Shown here: positions 19,957-28,266 of the stretch, one piece after another
Layout: the number at the start of each line of letters is the position of its first letter
Position numbering within the stretch: position 1 is the stretch's first letter
IMG/VR virus record: IMGVR_UViG_3300032163_000069
Coordinates: 1 to 32,557 of that record
Direction: 5' to 3' (one strand)
Source of the DNA: a virus
Length of the DNA stretch: 32,557 nucleotides
Position numbers and translations under genes: made by a program
The notes under the pieces: generated by a model
The model's input: only the letters and a program-made list of their open reading frames with translations
The model's database searches: none
Told to the model about the DNA's origin: nothing

Positions 19957-21989
19957 GCGAAGTTGCTGTTCCAAAAGTGGCGATTCTGATCATTTCTGAG
20001 CCGGCGTTTTTTGATGATCACTTTTGTAAAGGATGGACTCTCATAAGCGGTTCACGCGGATTTGGCGAAGATGGCGTAACGCTAACGGGGAACGGAGCTG
20101 TCGCGCGTATTGAACGAGCACTGCTTTCCTTCATTCAAACTACAGCAACTCCGTACCTTATCCTGAACGTGGAGAGGGTTGAGGGTTCTGGGACGACGTG
20201 GGGCGTGCAAGGTTATCGTCAAGGCGTCGGATGGGTTCAGCTGCTGACTGGCCGTATAGACGTCGGGCTTGTGATTACACAAATGCCCTCAGGAATGACG
20301 TTGACAAAACTTGCGCTTATCGAAGAATATGTTGGGACAGCGGAGAACGTGGTCGACGTTGACATGATTGCCGTGTCAAAATCAGCGCCAACCGTTCCGT
20401 CTGAAGGTGACATCATTGGCCCTCTGAAAACTTCGCAAGGTGAAGTGCGTGAGGGCGTCAACTTCGCCGAGTTTGAACTTTCCAACCTGAATGGCGAGTA
20501 CAATGCCATCCGGCGAAACGACGTCGGAATCATCTGGCTGTCACGCTCTACCTCAGACCTGTGGAAACATCAGACAAAAGCCTTCGGGGGCAGAGTTATG
20601 ATCCGAGGCAAAACGGCGTCGCGGTATGGCGATTGGAGGCTGAAACTCACGCTACACGGTCACGCTGAGGAGTTGAATAAGCCGTCAGCTCACGCGAACA
20701 CCACATGTACCCGTCGATCACACGAGTACATACTTAACAGCACGTTTCTAAACATCCTTTACTACGTCACGCGCCACCCGGAAAACCAGATGTGGTTTGA
20801 TTATGGAGGAGCCACTGGCCAGACAGATGATCGGTTACCAACGGGGCAGAATTTCCCGATTGAATTTACGAAGGCTCGGCCAATGGATGTGCTTTCGGAC
20901 ATTCTTAACCGGGCCTCAAACGCAAGTGGCAAGGCTAACTGGTTCGTTCAGGAAAGGCCAAGCGGCGTCTTAGTTGGACATTTGAAAGATAGCCTTGACT
21001 TCACTAGTCCAGTATCCGCTGTTACACCTTCTGCTTACGCACTCAATGAAGACATGCACCCAGCCTATAGCGCAGTGCGCGTATATGGCAAAGAGATTGA
21101 AGACCTTTACTATCTAGACCCGGACGCTGTGACCGAACAAGACGCTGGCGAGTCGCCTCAGCAAGATGGATGGAGCAGTAACGGTCTTTGCACATGGGTG
21201 TTAATGTCAGACCCATACCGGCCCGTCGATCCAGTAGTTGGGAACAGCTGCATCAAGCTGGCGGCGCTGGGAAACACGATCACGGCCACACTTCATTTGA
21301 ACGTGGAAACTGACTTAGGGCCGAAAGGCTATAGAAAACTGGTCTTCTGGGTCTGGGTTTACCATTACACTGAGGCAGTCACGACAAACTTCACAGTGTT
21401 CGTGCGAGACACGTATGGCAGTTATTGGTATAAGTCAGTCACTAACCAGATCAAACAAGCAGACTGGAGCAAGATCGAGATCACGTTTGACGAAAGTTGG
21501 GGTGCATTCAGCTATCCCGATTGGCATTGTATCCGAGACCTAATTTTCCAGTTTAGTATAAGTCGAGAGACGGATTCCACAGTCATGTTCATCGACGGTT
21601 TGAGCCTTGGAAGGAGACGTGTTACCGGCACAGCGCAAGACACAAACTCGACCTTTGGCCGCGTGATTGAAGAGATAGTGATTGACGAGAATGTATGCAG
21701 TGATCTTGAAGCGCAGCAGCTGGCAGACGCGCTTATCGCGCGGAACAAAGACCCGCCGTTAACGCTTGAAGCAGTAACTATTGATGGTGACCTTCGATAC
21801 CAAGCTGGTGACCGGCAGCGCGTCGTGATCGGGCACGAGGGGGTTGACGCGTACTTTCCAATAGCCAAGGTTGAAAACTTGGTCGATGGGCCAACGTGGG
21901 ATTCGCAGTTGACTCTTGGCAAAGAATCACTCTCAGAGGCCTCCACGCTGCGTAAACTACACAAGATGTTCAGGAGCAGGATCGGTTAG
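19953..21989 (+). CDS. Tail hub/baseplate protein with inserted jelly-roll region
   Basis: A 678-aa protein from TTG 19953, located after the tape measure where distal tail or hub proteins sit. An N-terminal β-sandwich-like region (PYLILNVERVEGSG...) is followed by a hub-like core (REGVNFAEFELSNLNGEY, RPMDVLSDILNRASNASGKANWFVQ). Around residues 400-540 lies an inserted block that looks like a carbohydrate-binding β-sandwich (CTWVLMSDPYRPVD, KLVFWVWVYHYTEAVTTNFTVFVRDTYGSYWYK, DLIFQFSISRE). The C-terminal part (QAGDRQRVVIGHEGVDAYFPIAKVENL) resembles the end of hub proteins. It is probably the tail tip with a glycan-binding insert. Confidence 0.6.
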   Translation: MSEVAVPKVAILIISEPAFFDDHFCKGWTLISGSRGFGEDGVTLTGNGAVARIERALLSFIQTTATPYLILNVERVEGSGTTWGVQGYRQGVGWVQLLTGRIDVGLVITQMPSGMTLTKLALIEEYVGTAENVVDVDMIAVSKSAPTVPSEGDIIGPLKTSQGEVREGVNFAEFELSNLNGEYNAIRRNDVGIIWLSRSTSDLWKHQTKAFGGRVMIRGKTASRYGDWRLKLTLHGHAEELNKPSAHANTTCTRRSHEYILNSTFLNILYYVTRHPENQMWFDYGGATGQTDDRLPTGQNFPIEFTKARPMDVLSDILNRASNASGKANWFVQERPSGVLVGHLKDSLDFTSPVSAVTPSAYALNEDMHPAYSAVRVYGKEIEDLYYLDPDAVTEQDAGESPQQDGWSSNGLCTWVLMSDPYRPVDPVVGNSCIKLAALGNTITATLHLNVETDLGPKGYRKLVFWVWVYHYTEAVTTNFTVFVRDTYGSYWYKSVTNQIKQADWSKIEITFDESWGAFSYPDWHCIRDLIFQFSISRETDSTVMFIDGLSLGRRRVTGTAQDTNSTFGRVIEEIVIDENVCSDLEAQQLADALIARNKDPPLTLEAVTIDGDLRYQAGDRQRVVIGHEGVDAYFPIAKVENLVDGPTWDSQLTLGKESLSEASTLRKLHKMFRSRIG

Positions 21990-22216
21990 TGTTCAAAGCG
22001 CTCGTTATTCAGGATTCAGAGCGGAAATTCCGGGATCTGGGCGACGTTTTGGCTGTTGCGCGAGCGGAGGGCAAAAAAATCTTTAAATGCCAAACGGGCA
22101 TTAATGTTGTTCGAGTATGGCGTGACGAGGTTGTTGGCTGGGTGGTTGTTATCTGCCCAGACGAGGGTCGTTCAAGCCCGCTGGTCGTTAGTGGGGGAGT
22201 AAAAAATGGGAAATGA
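21989..22216 (+). CDS. Small hypothetical tail-region protein
   Basis: A 75-aa protein from GTG 21989, whose first base overlaps the preceding TAG. β/α layout: MFKALVIQDSERKFRDLGDVLAVARAEGK, then VVRVWRDEVVGWVVVICPDEG. It lies between the hub and a fibre protein. Family unknown; perhaps a small baseplate or chaperone protein. Confidence 0.45.
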   Translation: MFKALVIQDSERKFRDLGDVLAVARAEGKKIFKCQTGINVVRVWRDEVVGWVVVICPDEGRSSPLVVSGGVKNGK

Positions 22217-22905
22217 GTTGGAAGAAGAGTCTAAGGCGACTAGTAGCATGGCTTGAACGTGGAACGAAACGATGGCTATTTGTGCGGGGCGCAACACGGC
22301 CGTTGGGGCATAATGCGCATCGGCAGATTCGAAAAGCATGTATCACTGAAAACACGGGCCTGAACCCGCGCCCGAAAATGCGCATCGTCGTGGAACGTCG
22401 ACTTGAGGTTTGGCGGCCCGTGCGGCGGTTGACACCTGAGCAGATTAAGGACGCGTATGAATTCGCTGATGTCGGCGGCGTCCAGATGGCGCTCGTTGAC
22501 GTCGACGTAAAGCAGTACGTCCCGGAAACTGGCGAGATGGATCTTGTCGTGAACGCCGGGCTTAATGCTGCGTGTGGCGCGGTTTTCGATCGCAGTGGAT
22601 CCCGGCCGGCGGCGTCTGACTATGTTGCGATTGGCACGGACGGTACGACTCCGGCTGCCGGGCAGACTGCGCTCCTAGCTGAGGCGATGCGTGCGTTGGC
22701 CACCTACGGAAAGGACGCCAACGTGGGCGAGTGCAGCGTCGACGCGACGTTCAACATTATCACAACGCTTGCGTTGCAGGAGTGCGGCTTGTTCAACGCT
22801 AACAGCGGCGGCACGATGTATTGCAGGGACACGTACAGCACGAAGAACGTGGTCAGCGGCGACACCGTCAAAATCTACTACACGCCCAAGTTCCAGGCTG
22901 TCTAG
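22213..22905 (+). CDS. Tail fibre/appendage protein
   Basis: A 230-aa protein. The N-terminal ~60 residues are basic with no clear domain. The C-terminal half (YVAIGTDGTTPAAGQTALLAEAMRALATYG, then NIITTLALQECGLFNANSGGTMYCRDTYSTKNVVSGDTVKIYYTPKFQ) matches a recurrent domain of phage appendages, often found at the ends of fibre or baseplate proteins. It directly precedes the giant adhesin gene and probably helps attach to the host surface. Confidence 0.6.
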   Translation: MSWKKSLRRLVAWLERGTKRWLFVRGATRPLGHNAHRQIRKACITENTGLNPRPKMRIVVERRLEVWRPVRRLTPEQIKDAYEFADVGGVQMALVDVDVKQYVPETGEMDLVVNAGLNAACGAVFDRSGSRPAASDYVAIGTDGTTPAAGQTALLAEAMRALATYGKDANVGECSVDATFNIITTLALQECGLFNANSGGTMYCRDTYSTKNVVSGDTVKIYYTPKFQAV

Positions 22906-22929
22906 TCGCGTAGAGCAGGAGAAGCCTAG

Positions 22930-25900
22930 TTGCCAACGGAGACGATAGGCTACACTAGCATAGGCGCCAGTAATGCTTCGATAGGGAACGTTATTCGCGG
23001 CAGCAGGTTCACGGTTCCTAATGACGGGGTCGACAGGTACCCCATCACTATTTCTGCTTATTGCGACATGACGACCGGCCCCGGCGGCAACGTCAAGTTC
23101 GCTATTTACAAAGTTTCTGACAATTCCAAGGTCGCGGATACTTACGCGAGCATCATATACGGTACTCCGGCATGGGTCACGTGCGCATTCCCCGCGCCGT
23201 TCGTCAAGTTGTTGCCGAATACGGAGTATTATCTGCAGGCTTGGAGCGACGAGGTTGAGAACTGCATCCGCTATGTGGCGGAGTCCGGGAAGGGAGCGTA
23301 CGAGAACCGCACCTACGGCGTTTGGCCGGCAACGCTTACGCCTACTGCCGAGGACAAGAAGTGCAGCATCTACGTGACTGTGAGCAAGGACGTCGGCGAC
23401 GGAGTGACCAAGACCTGGTACGGCCGTAGTGGGGCGACGATAACGCAGAACGGTCACAATGGTTACCACTTGGACCCGGCGAACACGAGTAGTGCCATAG
23501 AAACGGACATTACCCAGCCCCCGACGTTGCCGATCACTGTCTATCTCGGAGTCAAGATATACCGCGTCGCGCCAGGCCATGTCGAGACCGAGATGACGTC
23601 CGGCGTCTCATGCATCCTCTCGAAAACGATAACTGTAGCGGGGTATACGTCAGGCGACGGCGCGGCGTACAACCTGTCCGCGTGCAAGATCAACGCCGAC
23701 GATGCGCTGATGGTCCAGGTCTACGGCGGGACGGTCAACCCGCCGACCACACTGCTGACGACGTTCATCTGCGAGACGGCGGACCTCGAGAAGTGCCTGA
23801 GCTTCAAGGGGACGTGGACGCCGACCTACTATGTCCACACTCTCTGGGACGATGAGGCCCAACTGTATTTTGTGACTTTCGTGTTTGGACACGCGACGTA
23901 CAAGTTCAAGGTTGTAGTCGGCGAGCCACGCTTAATCGACGAGCTCACACGGCTTGTTGACACGACCGTCAACTGGTCTGAGAGCGTTGAGACGAAGTAT
24001 CTCGGGGTCACGTTCAAGAAGAAGATCAAGGCAGACTTGGAGAGCGCGATCGACGCGCTTTCCGACTGGAAGGACGTGTTGACGTGGTCCGCGCGGTGTC
24101 TGAAGCTTGGTATTGAGCGGGAAGCGAAAATCAAGGCTGCCTTGGACAGTAGCACGATGGTTAATGGTCTTCCCAAAAGCGGCAACGATGGCAGCGACTA
24201 CTTTCACAGTTACGACGCGGAGCTTCTATACGGCTTCTACTGGGCAGACAAATGGAGTTATCAGACAAGCAAATGGAACAAGCTAACTGGCAAGGACAAT
24301 CTCAAGACCGCGCTGGCAAACGCTGGCCGTGGCTTCCTCATATACTATAGTACCACGAGCTATTATCTAGGTACGAATCGGTTTTACGACGAGAACGGTC
24401 AATGTCTGCGCAATATCCTGCTGTTCAGGGATTTACTGGGCTACTCGGACGCACAGACGAAGGCCGAGGACCTATGGACGTATCTAAACGCTCATCATTG
24501 GGGCAACGACATGATTGAGACGCATTTCGGCTACACAAGCGTAGATGCTGCTTGGGAGTGCGAGGGTGGAGGCTTCCTCTCAGCGATAGCTTTCCTTGAA
24601 TATTTCAATCGGGCCTTAACCAATATTGATAGGCTCTACACGGACCTTCGGAACCGCACTAACAGGAACCGCTGGTTTGCGCCTATCTGGATGGACCCTA
24701 ACACTAACTGTTCATGCGTCTTAGCCATGGTTCACGCTTGGGCTTCAAATGCGCAGCATCGACTGCAGAACACGCTCATGATCTGGGCGGCGATCATGGG
24801 AACGTGGATTCACCAGAGCAGCGACAGCCAGAATGATCTAAAAGCGATGTTAGAGGGCTACATGACTGGGGGCAGTTACAAATGGCGTCCAGCGTGGCTC
24901 TTGCTGCAGAGCGAAAAGGGCGGCCTATACATTCCATCAACCGACTTGTGGAAGGGAGTCACGACTGACTCAAGCGGCACGAACCTGGGAGCTGCAAAAG
25001 CAGCCGTCTTATCATTCATGCTCGGCATTGTTCCGGACACGGCAATGCTCGCCATCACGCTGGAGGAGATCCACTATGAGTACATTCACAACATTGCCGA
25101 TCCCGACTTGTTCCAGCTTGACATCGCCAACCGCAAGGTCACAGTGTCCATCTACGCGCCCGGCAACGTCAAGTTCCTGTTCGGCTCCTCAGTGGTTCAG
25201 CAGAACTTCACGCAGAGCGGAGTCTTCGAGCTGACGTTCGCGTCTGACTGGAACAGCATAACCAATGTCACACGCAACAGCGACTTGCCAAGCAACCGAA
25301 AGTATCTCGGGTTCCAGACCGTTGAGGTTAACGTTTACTCAGTAAACAGCGCGTCATCATCTACGTTCCCGGCTTGCACCTACAGCGTGTTCAAGGACGC
25401 GGCTGCAGGTAGTTCCGGGTCAAATGTGCCTACGGCGGAGATGCTCGTGAACGCCGAGTCAATCGCGCAGGTTCTCGCACAGCAGCTTACGGAGTTGGGC
25501 GTCCCACAACTTGCAGGGGCCGGAGTGCTTGCGACAGCAGGTCAAGAATGCGTATTTAATGCGCAGAAGGACGCTGCTGCAGTGTCTCAGGCTTTGGCGG
25601 CGGTCCAGTCCACCTTCAACTTTGCTGGTGAACCTCAAGCAGGAGCCGGCGCAACAATGTACTTAGGACTGGAGTTTCTGCTTGCGCCCGCAGCGGTGGC
25701 ACGGGCCTTGGCTCAGACCGCGTGGGAACTCCATGTTCCAGTCGGGTTCATCACGCAAGCGTTGACCGAGAAGTCGGTAATGTCCCTTTTCAACGTGCAG
25801 CAACAGCCTATTGTCAGATTGCTCGCCGACGTTTTTGCTCCGCTAACCCGGGAAGTGTATAGCGCTGCGCTTGTTCGTGCGGTTGCGGATTTGATTGCTG

Positions 25901-26505
25901 AGTGCGGCCTTGTACATATTGCATGCGTGCAGGCGTCGGCAGAACATGCGCCACAAGTCACGTTCAATGTTGACAAGATCCCGGGTTCCTCGGTCACGTC
26001 CACGGCCCTGTACCAGTTGGCGTTCAACGTTTCGAAGGGCGCGGTTGCGGCTGCTCTTGCCGCGGTCCTTGCGGAGATCGCGACCGAAGCGTTCGAAATT
26101 TTCAAAGATGCGATAGCGAGCGGCGCCGCCGGGCTTGCGGCTGAGTTGATCCTGCCAATGCAAGCGGCTACTCGCTCTCTCGGCGCGGTATCGTTGGAGC
26201 GTATACTTTCCGTTGCCAAAGACGCTATTAGCTTGGCATCTGCTCAGGACGCGACGCTTATCGACTGGAGCATGGCCAATGACGCGGCTACGCTTGTTTT
26301 CAGCGTTCCGGGACTCGAGCAGACGCTTAATCTGCGGCCTGACGCCCGGGTCCGACTGCTCGTTGAGGTTAGCGTGGCGACGAATGAGGTAATAGTCGTT
26401 CGCCGGGTCATCTTGCTGAGCGGCGTCGCTGCGCTGGAGCTGCATTGTCCCATAAAATCCGTGATATTGAAGAGTAATGATGAGGTGGTTGAGCTGAATG
26501 CCTGA
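22930..26505 (+). CDS. Giant multi-domain tail fibre/adhesin
   Basis: A 1191-aa protein, the largest in the window. Residues 1-~250 hold two β-sandwich modules rich in Tyr, Thr, Asp and Gly (VKFAIYKVSDNSKVADTY, TEYYLQAWSDE, LPITVYLGVKIYR). Residues ~400-760 form a helical region with many Trp and Tyr (AELLYGFYWADKW, AAWECEGGGFLSAIAFLEYF) like an α/α toroid of glycan-acting enzymes, closed by a β-domain. Residues ~850-1130 are Ala-rich repeats alternating amphipathic helix with FN[VAF]-type strands (VFNAQKDAAAV, LFNVQQQPIV, TFNVDKIPG, AFNVSKGAVA). The end is β-rich. TTG 22930 is used, with GAGCAGGAG upstream. It is probably a host-binding adhesin, perhaps with glycan-cleaving activity; no catalytic residues can be named. 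Confidence 0.65.
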   Translation: MPTETIGYTSIGASNASIGNVIRGSRFTVPNDGVDRYPITISAYCDMTTGPGGNVKFAIYKVSDNSKVADTYASIIYGTPAWVTCAFPAPFVKLLPNTEYYLQAWSDEVENCIRYVAESGKGAYENRTYGVWPATLTPTAEDKKCSIYVTVSKDVGDGVTKTWYGRSGATITQNGHNGYHLDPANTSSAIETDITQPPTLPITVYLGVKIYRVAPGHVETEMTSGVSCILSKTITVAGYTSGDGAAYNLSACKINADDALMVQVYGGTVNPPTTLLTTFICETADLEKCLSFKGTWTPTYYVHTLWDDEAQLYFVTFVFGHATYKFKVVVGEPRLIDELTRLVDTTVNWSESVETKYLGVTFKKKIKADLESAIDALSDWKDVLTWSARCLKLGIEREAKIKAALDSSTMVNGLPKSGNDGSDYFHSYDAELLYGFYWADKWSYQTSKWNKLTGKDNLKTALANAGRGFLIYYSTTSYYLGTNRFYDENGQCLRNILLFRDLLGYSDAQTKAEDLWTYLNAHHWGNDMIETHFGYTSVDAAWECEGGGFLSAIAFLEYFNRALTNIDRLYTDLRNRTNRNRWFAPIWMDPNTNCSCVLAMVHAWASNAQHRLQNTLMIWAAIMGTWIHQSSDSQNDLKAMLEGYMTGGSYKWRPAWLLLQSEKGGLYIPSTDLWKGVTTDSSGTNLGAAKAAVLSFMLGIVPDTAMLAITLEEIHYEYIHNIADPDLFQLDIANRKVTVSIYAPGNVKFLFGSSVVQQNFTQSGVFELTFASDWNSITNVTRNSDLPSNRKYLGFQTVEVNVYSVNSASSSTFPACTYSVFKDAAAGSSGSNVPTAEMLVNAESIAQVLAQQLTELGVPQLAGAGVLATAGQECVFNAQKDAAAVSQALAAVQSTFNFAGEPQAGAGATMYLGLEFLLAPAAVARALAQTAWELHVPVGFITQALTEKSVMSLFNVQQQPIVRLLADVFAPLTREVYSAALVRAVADLIAECGLVHIACVQASAEHAPQVTFNVDKIPGSSVTSTALYQLAFNVSKGAVAAALAAVLAEIATEAFEIFKDAIASGAAGLAAELILPMQAATRSLGAVSLERILSVAKDAISLASAQDATLIDWSMANDAATLVFSVPGLEQTLNLRPDARVRLLVEVSVATNEVIVVRRVILLSGVAALELHCPIKSVILKSNDEVVELNA

Positions 26506-26818
26506 ATTCTACATGGCGAAGAACGATCGTAAACCGTCTCTTGAAGCAGTGCTCATGCACAACGGCGTGGCCGTTAACCTGACCGGCTGCACCGCGAAGT
26601 TCTACATGAAAAAGGACGATACCGTACTTATTGATGGTCACAGCGCGGTGATCGTCGACGCTACCGCCGGCCTAGTGCGGTATGACTGGGGCGCGGGTGA
26701 AACGAACGTTGAAGGCAAATGTTCCGGCGAGTTCGAAATCACCTTTGCTGACAACAAACCGTGGACTTTTCCCGCGAAAGGAGACCTCATCGTAAACTTT
26801 AGGGAGCGGTTTTCTTGA
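26498..26818 (+). CDS. BppU/Ig-like baseplate or fibre-linking protein
   Basis: A 106-aa β-sandwich. The layout DRKPSLEAVLMHNGVAVNLTGCTAKFYMKK, ATAGLVRYDWGAGETNVEGKCSGEFEITFADNKPWTFPAKGDLIVNF matches the N-terminal domain of baseplate upper protein BppU and related Ig-like phage modules. ATG 26498 overlaps the adhesin stop. It is likely part of the tip complex that carries the fibres. Confidence 0.65.
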   Translation: MPEFYMAKNDRKPSLEAVLMHNGVAVNLTGCTAKFYMKKDDTVLIDGHSAVIVDATAGLVRYDWGAGETNVEGKCSGEFEITFADNKPWTFPAKGDLIVNFRERFS

Positions 26819-27237
26819 TGAACAAGCAAATTGCGAAGCGTTTGAAGGACGTGAAACCCGGCGATCTGGTGTGCGTCGAATGGCTTGATGCAAGCAGAGG
26901 CCGCATCGAAACCATACGGGGACTGCATGAAGTAGGCGTCGCAGATGGAGCGCTGATCGATAGTCCGGTCAAGAGCTTCGGAGTGTTTATTGGCGTGTTC
27001 GGCACCAGAAGCAAACATGTTGTTCTCGTCGCTAGCGTCTGGAACCACACCTTGGATTACGGCCAGGTTGACACGACCATTATTCCGCTCGGCGTGATTG
27101 AGAAGGTCATCGTAATTGCTGTCAAGGCGATGGACCTGCAAAGCGTGAAGCTGTGCCAGGCCGCGTTCTTAATGGGCCGGTGCTTCCACTTTCTAAAGCG
27201 CTTCCGAATTCGGGGACGGAAGTTTCAGGAGGCCTAA
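26818..27237 (+). CDS. Small β-barrel hypothetical protein
   Basis: A 139-aa protein. The first ~100 residues are β-rich with SH3/LSm-like alternation (DVKPGDLVCVEWLDASRG, GVFIGVFGTRSKHVVLVAS, TTIIPLGVIEKVIVIAV), and the C-terminal 35 residues are basic. ATG 26818 is preceded by an in-frame TTG at 26815; the gene abuts the previous one. No family can be named. Being between tail and membrane/terminase genes, it may be an accessory structural or DNA-packaging protein. Confidence 0.5.
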   Translation: MNKQIAKRLKDVKPGDLVCVEWLDASRGRIETIRGLHEVGVADGALIDSPVKSFGVFIGVFGTRSKHVVLVASVWNHTLDYGQVDTTIIPLGVIEKVIVIAVKAMDLQSVKLCQAAFLMGRCFHFLKRFRIRGRKFQEA

Positions 27238-27239
27238 GC

Positions 27240-27497
27240 GTGGATTGGGTTCGGCAGGTTTTGACGAGACGAATAAGGAGCAGAGGCGCCCGGGGTAATC
27301 AGCACGTGATCGTTCAAGAGCCAAATGAGAAGCTTGTTTACGCTGTCAAATTTGCCATTGCCATGGCAGTCTGTCTTTCCGGCCTCGAAGTTGCCCACAT
27401 GGCTTTTCTGCACTCTTGGAACGCGGAGATTTTCATTGCGATCTCCGGTCTGATCACGTTCGTGTCGGGCATAATTGTTGGCCAGAAGGCGAGTTAG
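27240..27497 (+). CDS. Two-TM protein, possible holin
   Basis: An 85-aa protein from GTG 27240 (GGAGG upstream). A basic N-terminus is followed by hydrophobic segments at ~32-53 and ~60-80. Two TM helices, basic N-terminus and location after tail genes fit a class II holin-like protein, but no lysin is found nearby, so this is only a positional guess. Confidence 0.5.
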   Translation: MDWVRQVLTRRIRSRGARGNQHVIVQEPNEKLVYAVKFAIAMAVCLSGLEVAHMAFLHSWNAEIFIAISGLITFVSGIIVGQKAS

Positions 27498-27499
27498 CC

Positions 27500-27826
27500 G
27501 TGGGCAGTCCGTACTACCACATTAAGCTGATGTTCGAAAAGATTGTTCAGAAACTTGACGTTCTCGAGGCGAGGATCTCCGCTGTTGCTCAGGACCTGAA
27601 GATGCCACGTGGCAAGTCGCGGACCGTTTACCTGTCCGTAGGGCAGCAGGCCACTGTCGACGCTTTGAAAAACTTCGCGGCGCCCGTGTCGGCTGAGCAG
27701 ATCTCCGCAGTCACCGGGCGAGCTCGAGCCGTGGAAAGCAAGTATTTGAATGAGCTTTTTCGGTCGGGTTTGGCTGCAAAGGAGAAACGCGGGCGCATGC
27801 GTGTGTTCGGATTGAAGGAGGAGTAG
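27500..27826 (+). CDS. Winged-helix protein
   Basis: A 108-aa protein from GTG 27500. An N-terminal coiled segment (FEKIVQKLDVLEARISAVAQDL) precedes a winged helix at ~50-105: QQATVDALKNFAAPVSAEQISAVTGRARAVESKYLNELFRSGLAAKEKRGRMRVFGL. It is followed by the small terminase gene after 2 bp. It may control late genes or assist packaging. Confidence 0.55.
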   Translation: MGSPYYHIKLMFEKIVQKLDVLEARISAVAQDLKMPRGKSRTVYLSVGQQATVDALKNFAAPVSAEQISAVTGRARAVESKYLNELFRSGLAAKEKRGRMRVFGLKEE

Positions 27827-27828
27827 CG

Positions 27829-28266
27829 GTGAGGGGAAAGCCTTGGACGCTGGAAGAGGAGAAAGAACTCAGGAACATGATCGCGCAGGGAACTTCCATG
27901 GAAGTTATAGCTGAAAAGATGCGGAGAAGCCCTGACGCGGTCGTGAAGAAGTGTGAGCGGCTTGGGTTAGAAGTAGTCGTCGGCAGTCCTAGGGTTCCGA
28001 CAACTACTTCTAGTTTGCACCTGCCAAAGGAGTTGCCGAGCGTTGAGGAGGCGTTGAAAATGCTTGCCGGAGCTCTCAAGACGGCTTGTCAGCCCGGGCT
28101 CGACAAGGTTGAGGTGCAGCGGCTACAGGTAATTGCGACTCTTGCGCGGACCTACAAGGAGGTCCTTGCGGACTATCTCGATTATCGTGGTGTGGAAGCT
28201 CAGCTTTTGGATTTGAGGCAGAAATATGAGCAGTTCGCGAAGAAACCCAAGAACACTGCGTCCTAA
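27829..28266 (+). CDS. terS: Terminase small subunit
   Basis: A 145-aa protein. The N-terminal HTH/SANT-like domain (KPWTLEEEKELRNMIAQGTSMEVIAEKMRRSPDAVVKKCERLG) should bind viral DNA; a loop with a 45-nt hairpin follows; the C-terminal ~80 residues are helical and oligomeric (VEEALKMLAGALKTA, KVEVQRLQVIATLARTYKEVLADYLDYRG). It lies directly before terL, the normal terS position. GTG 27829 follows GGAGGAG. It overlaps terL by 41 bp. It is expected to recognise the packaging site and hand DNA to the large subunit. Confidence 0.75.
   Translation: MRGKPWTLEEEKELRNMIAQGTSMEVIAEKMRRSPDAVVKKCERLGLEVVVGSPRVPTTTSSLHLPKELPSVEEALKMLAGALKTACQPGLDKVEVQRLQVIATLARTYKEVLADYLDYRGVEAQLLDLRQKYEQFAKKPKNTAS
27968..28012. 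repeat. Long hairpin within terS
   Basis: Arms 27968-27983 and 27997-28012 are 16 bases each with one mismatch (TAGAAGTAGT shared at the base, then GTCGG), around a 13-nt loop. It lies where the DNA-binding and oligomerisation domains of TerS meet. It may be a pac-like packaging signal or an mRNA structure. Confidence 0.55.

Noticed and set aside
22206-22256. 16-codon frame starting at ATG 22206 before the fibre gene
   Set aside because: Too short, ends inside the next gene, and the ATG at 22213 of the long frame explains the region.
22675-23580. Long open frame on the minus strand (301 codons)
   Set aside because: It runs antisense to the strongly supported fibre and adhesin genes, has Arg/Val-rich composition typical of shadow frames, and has no ribosome site.
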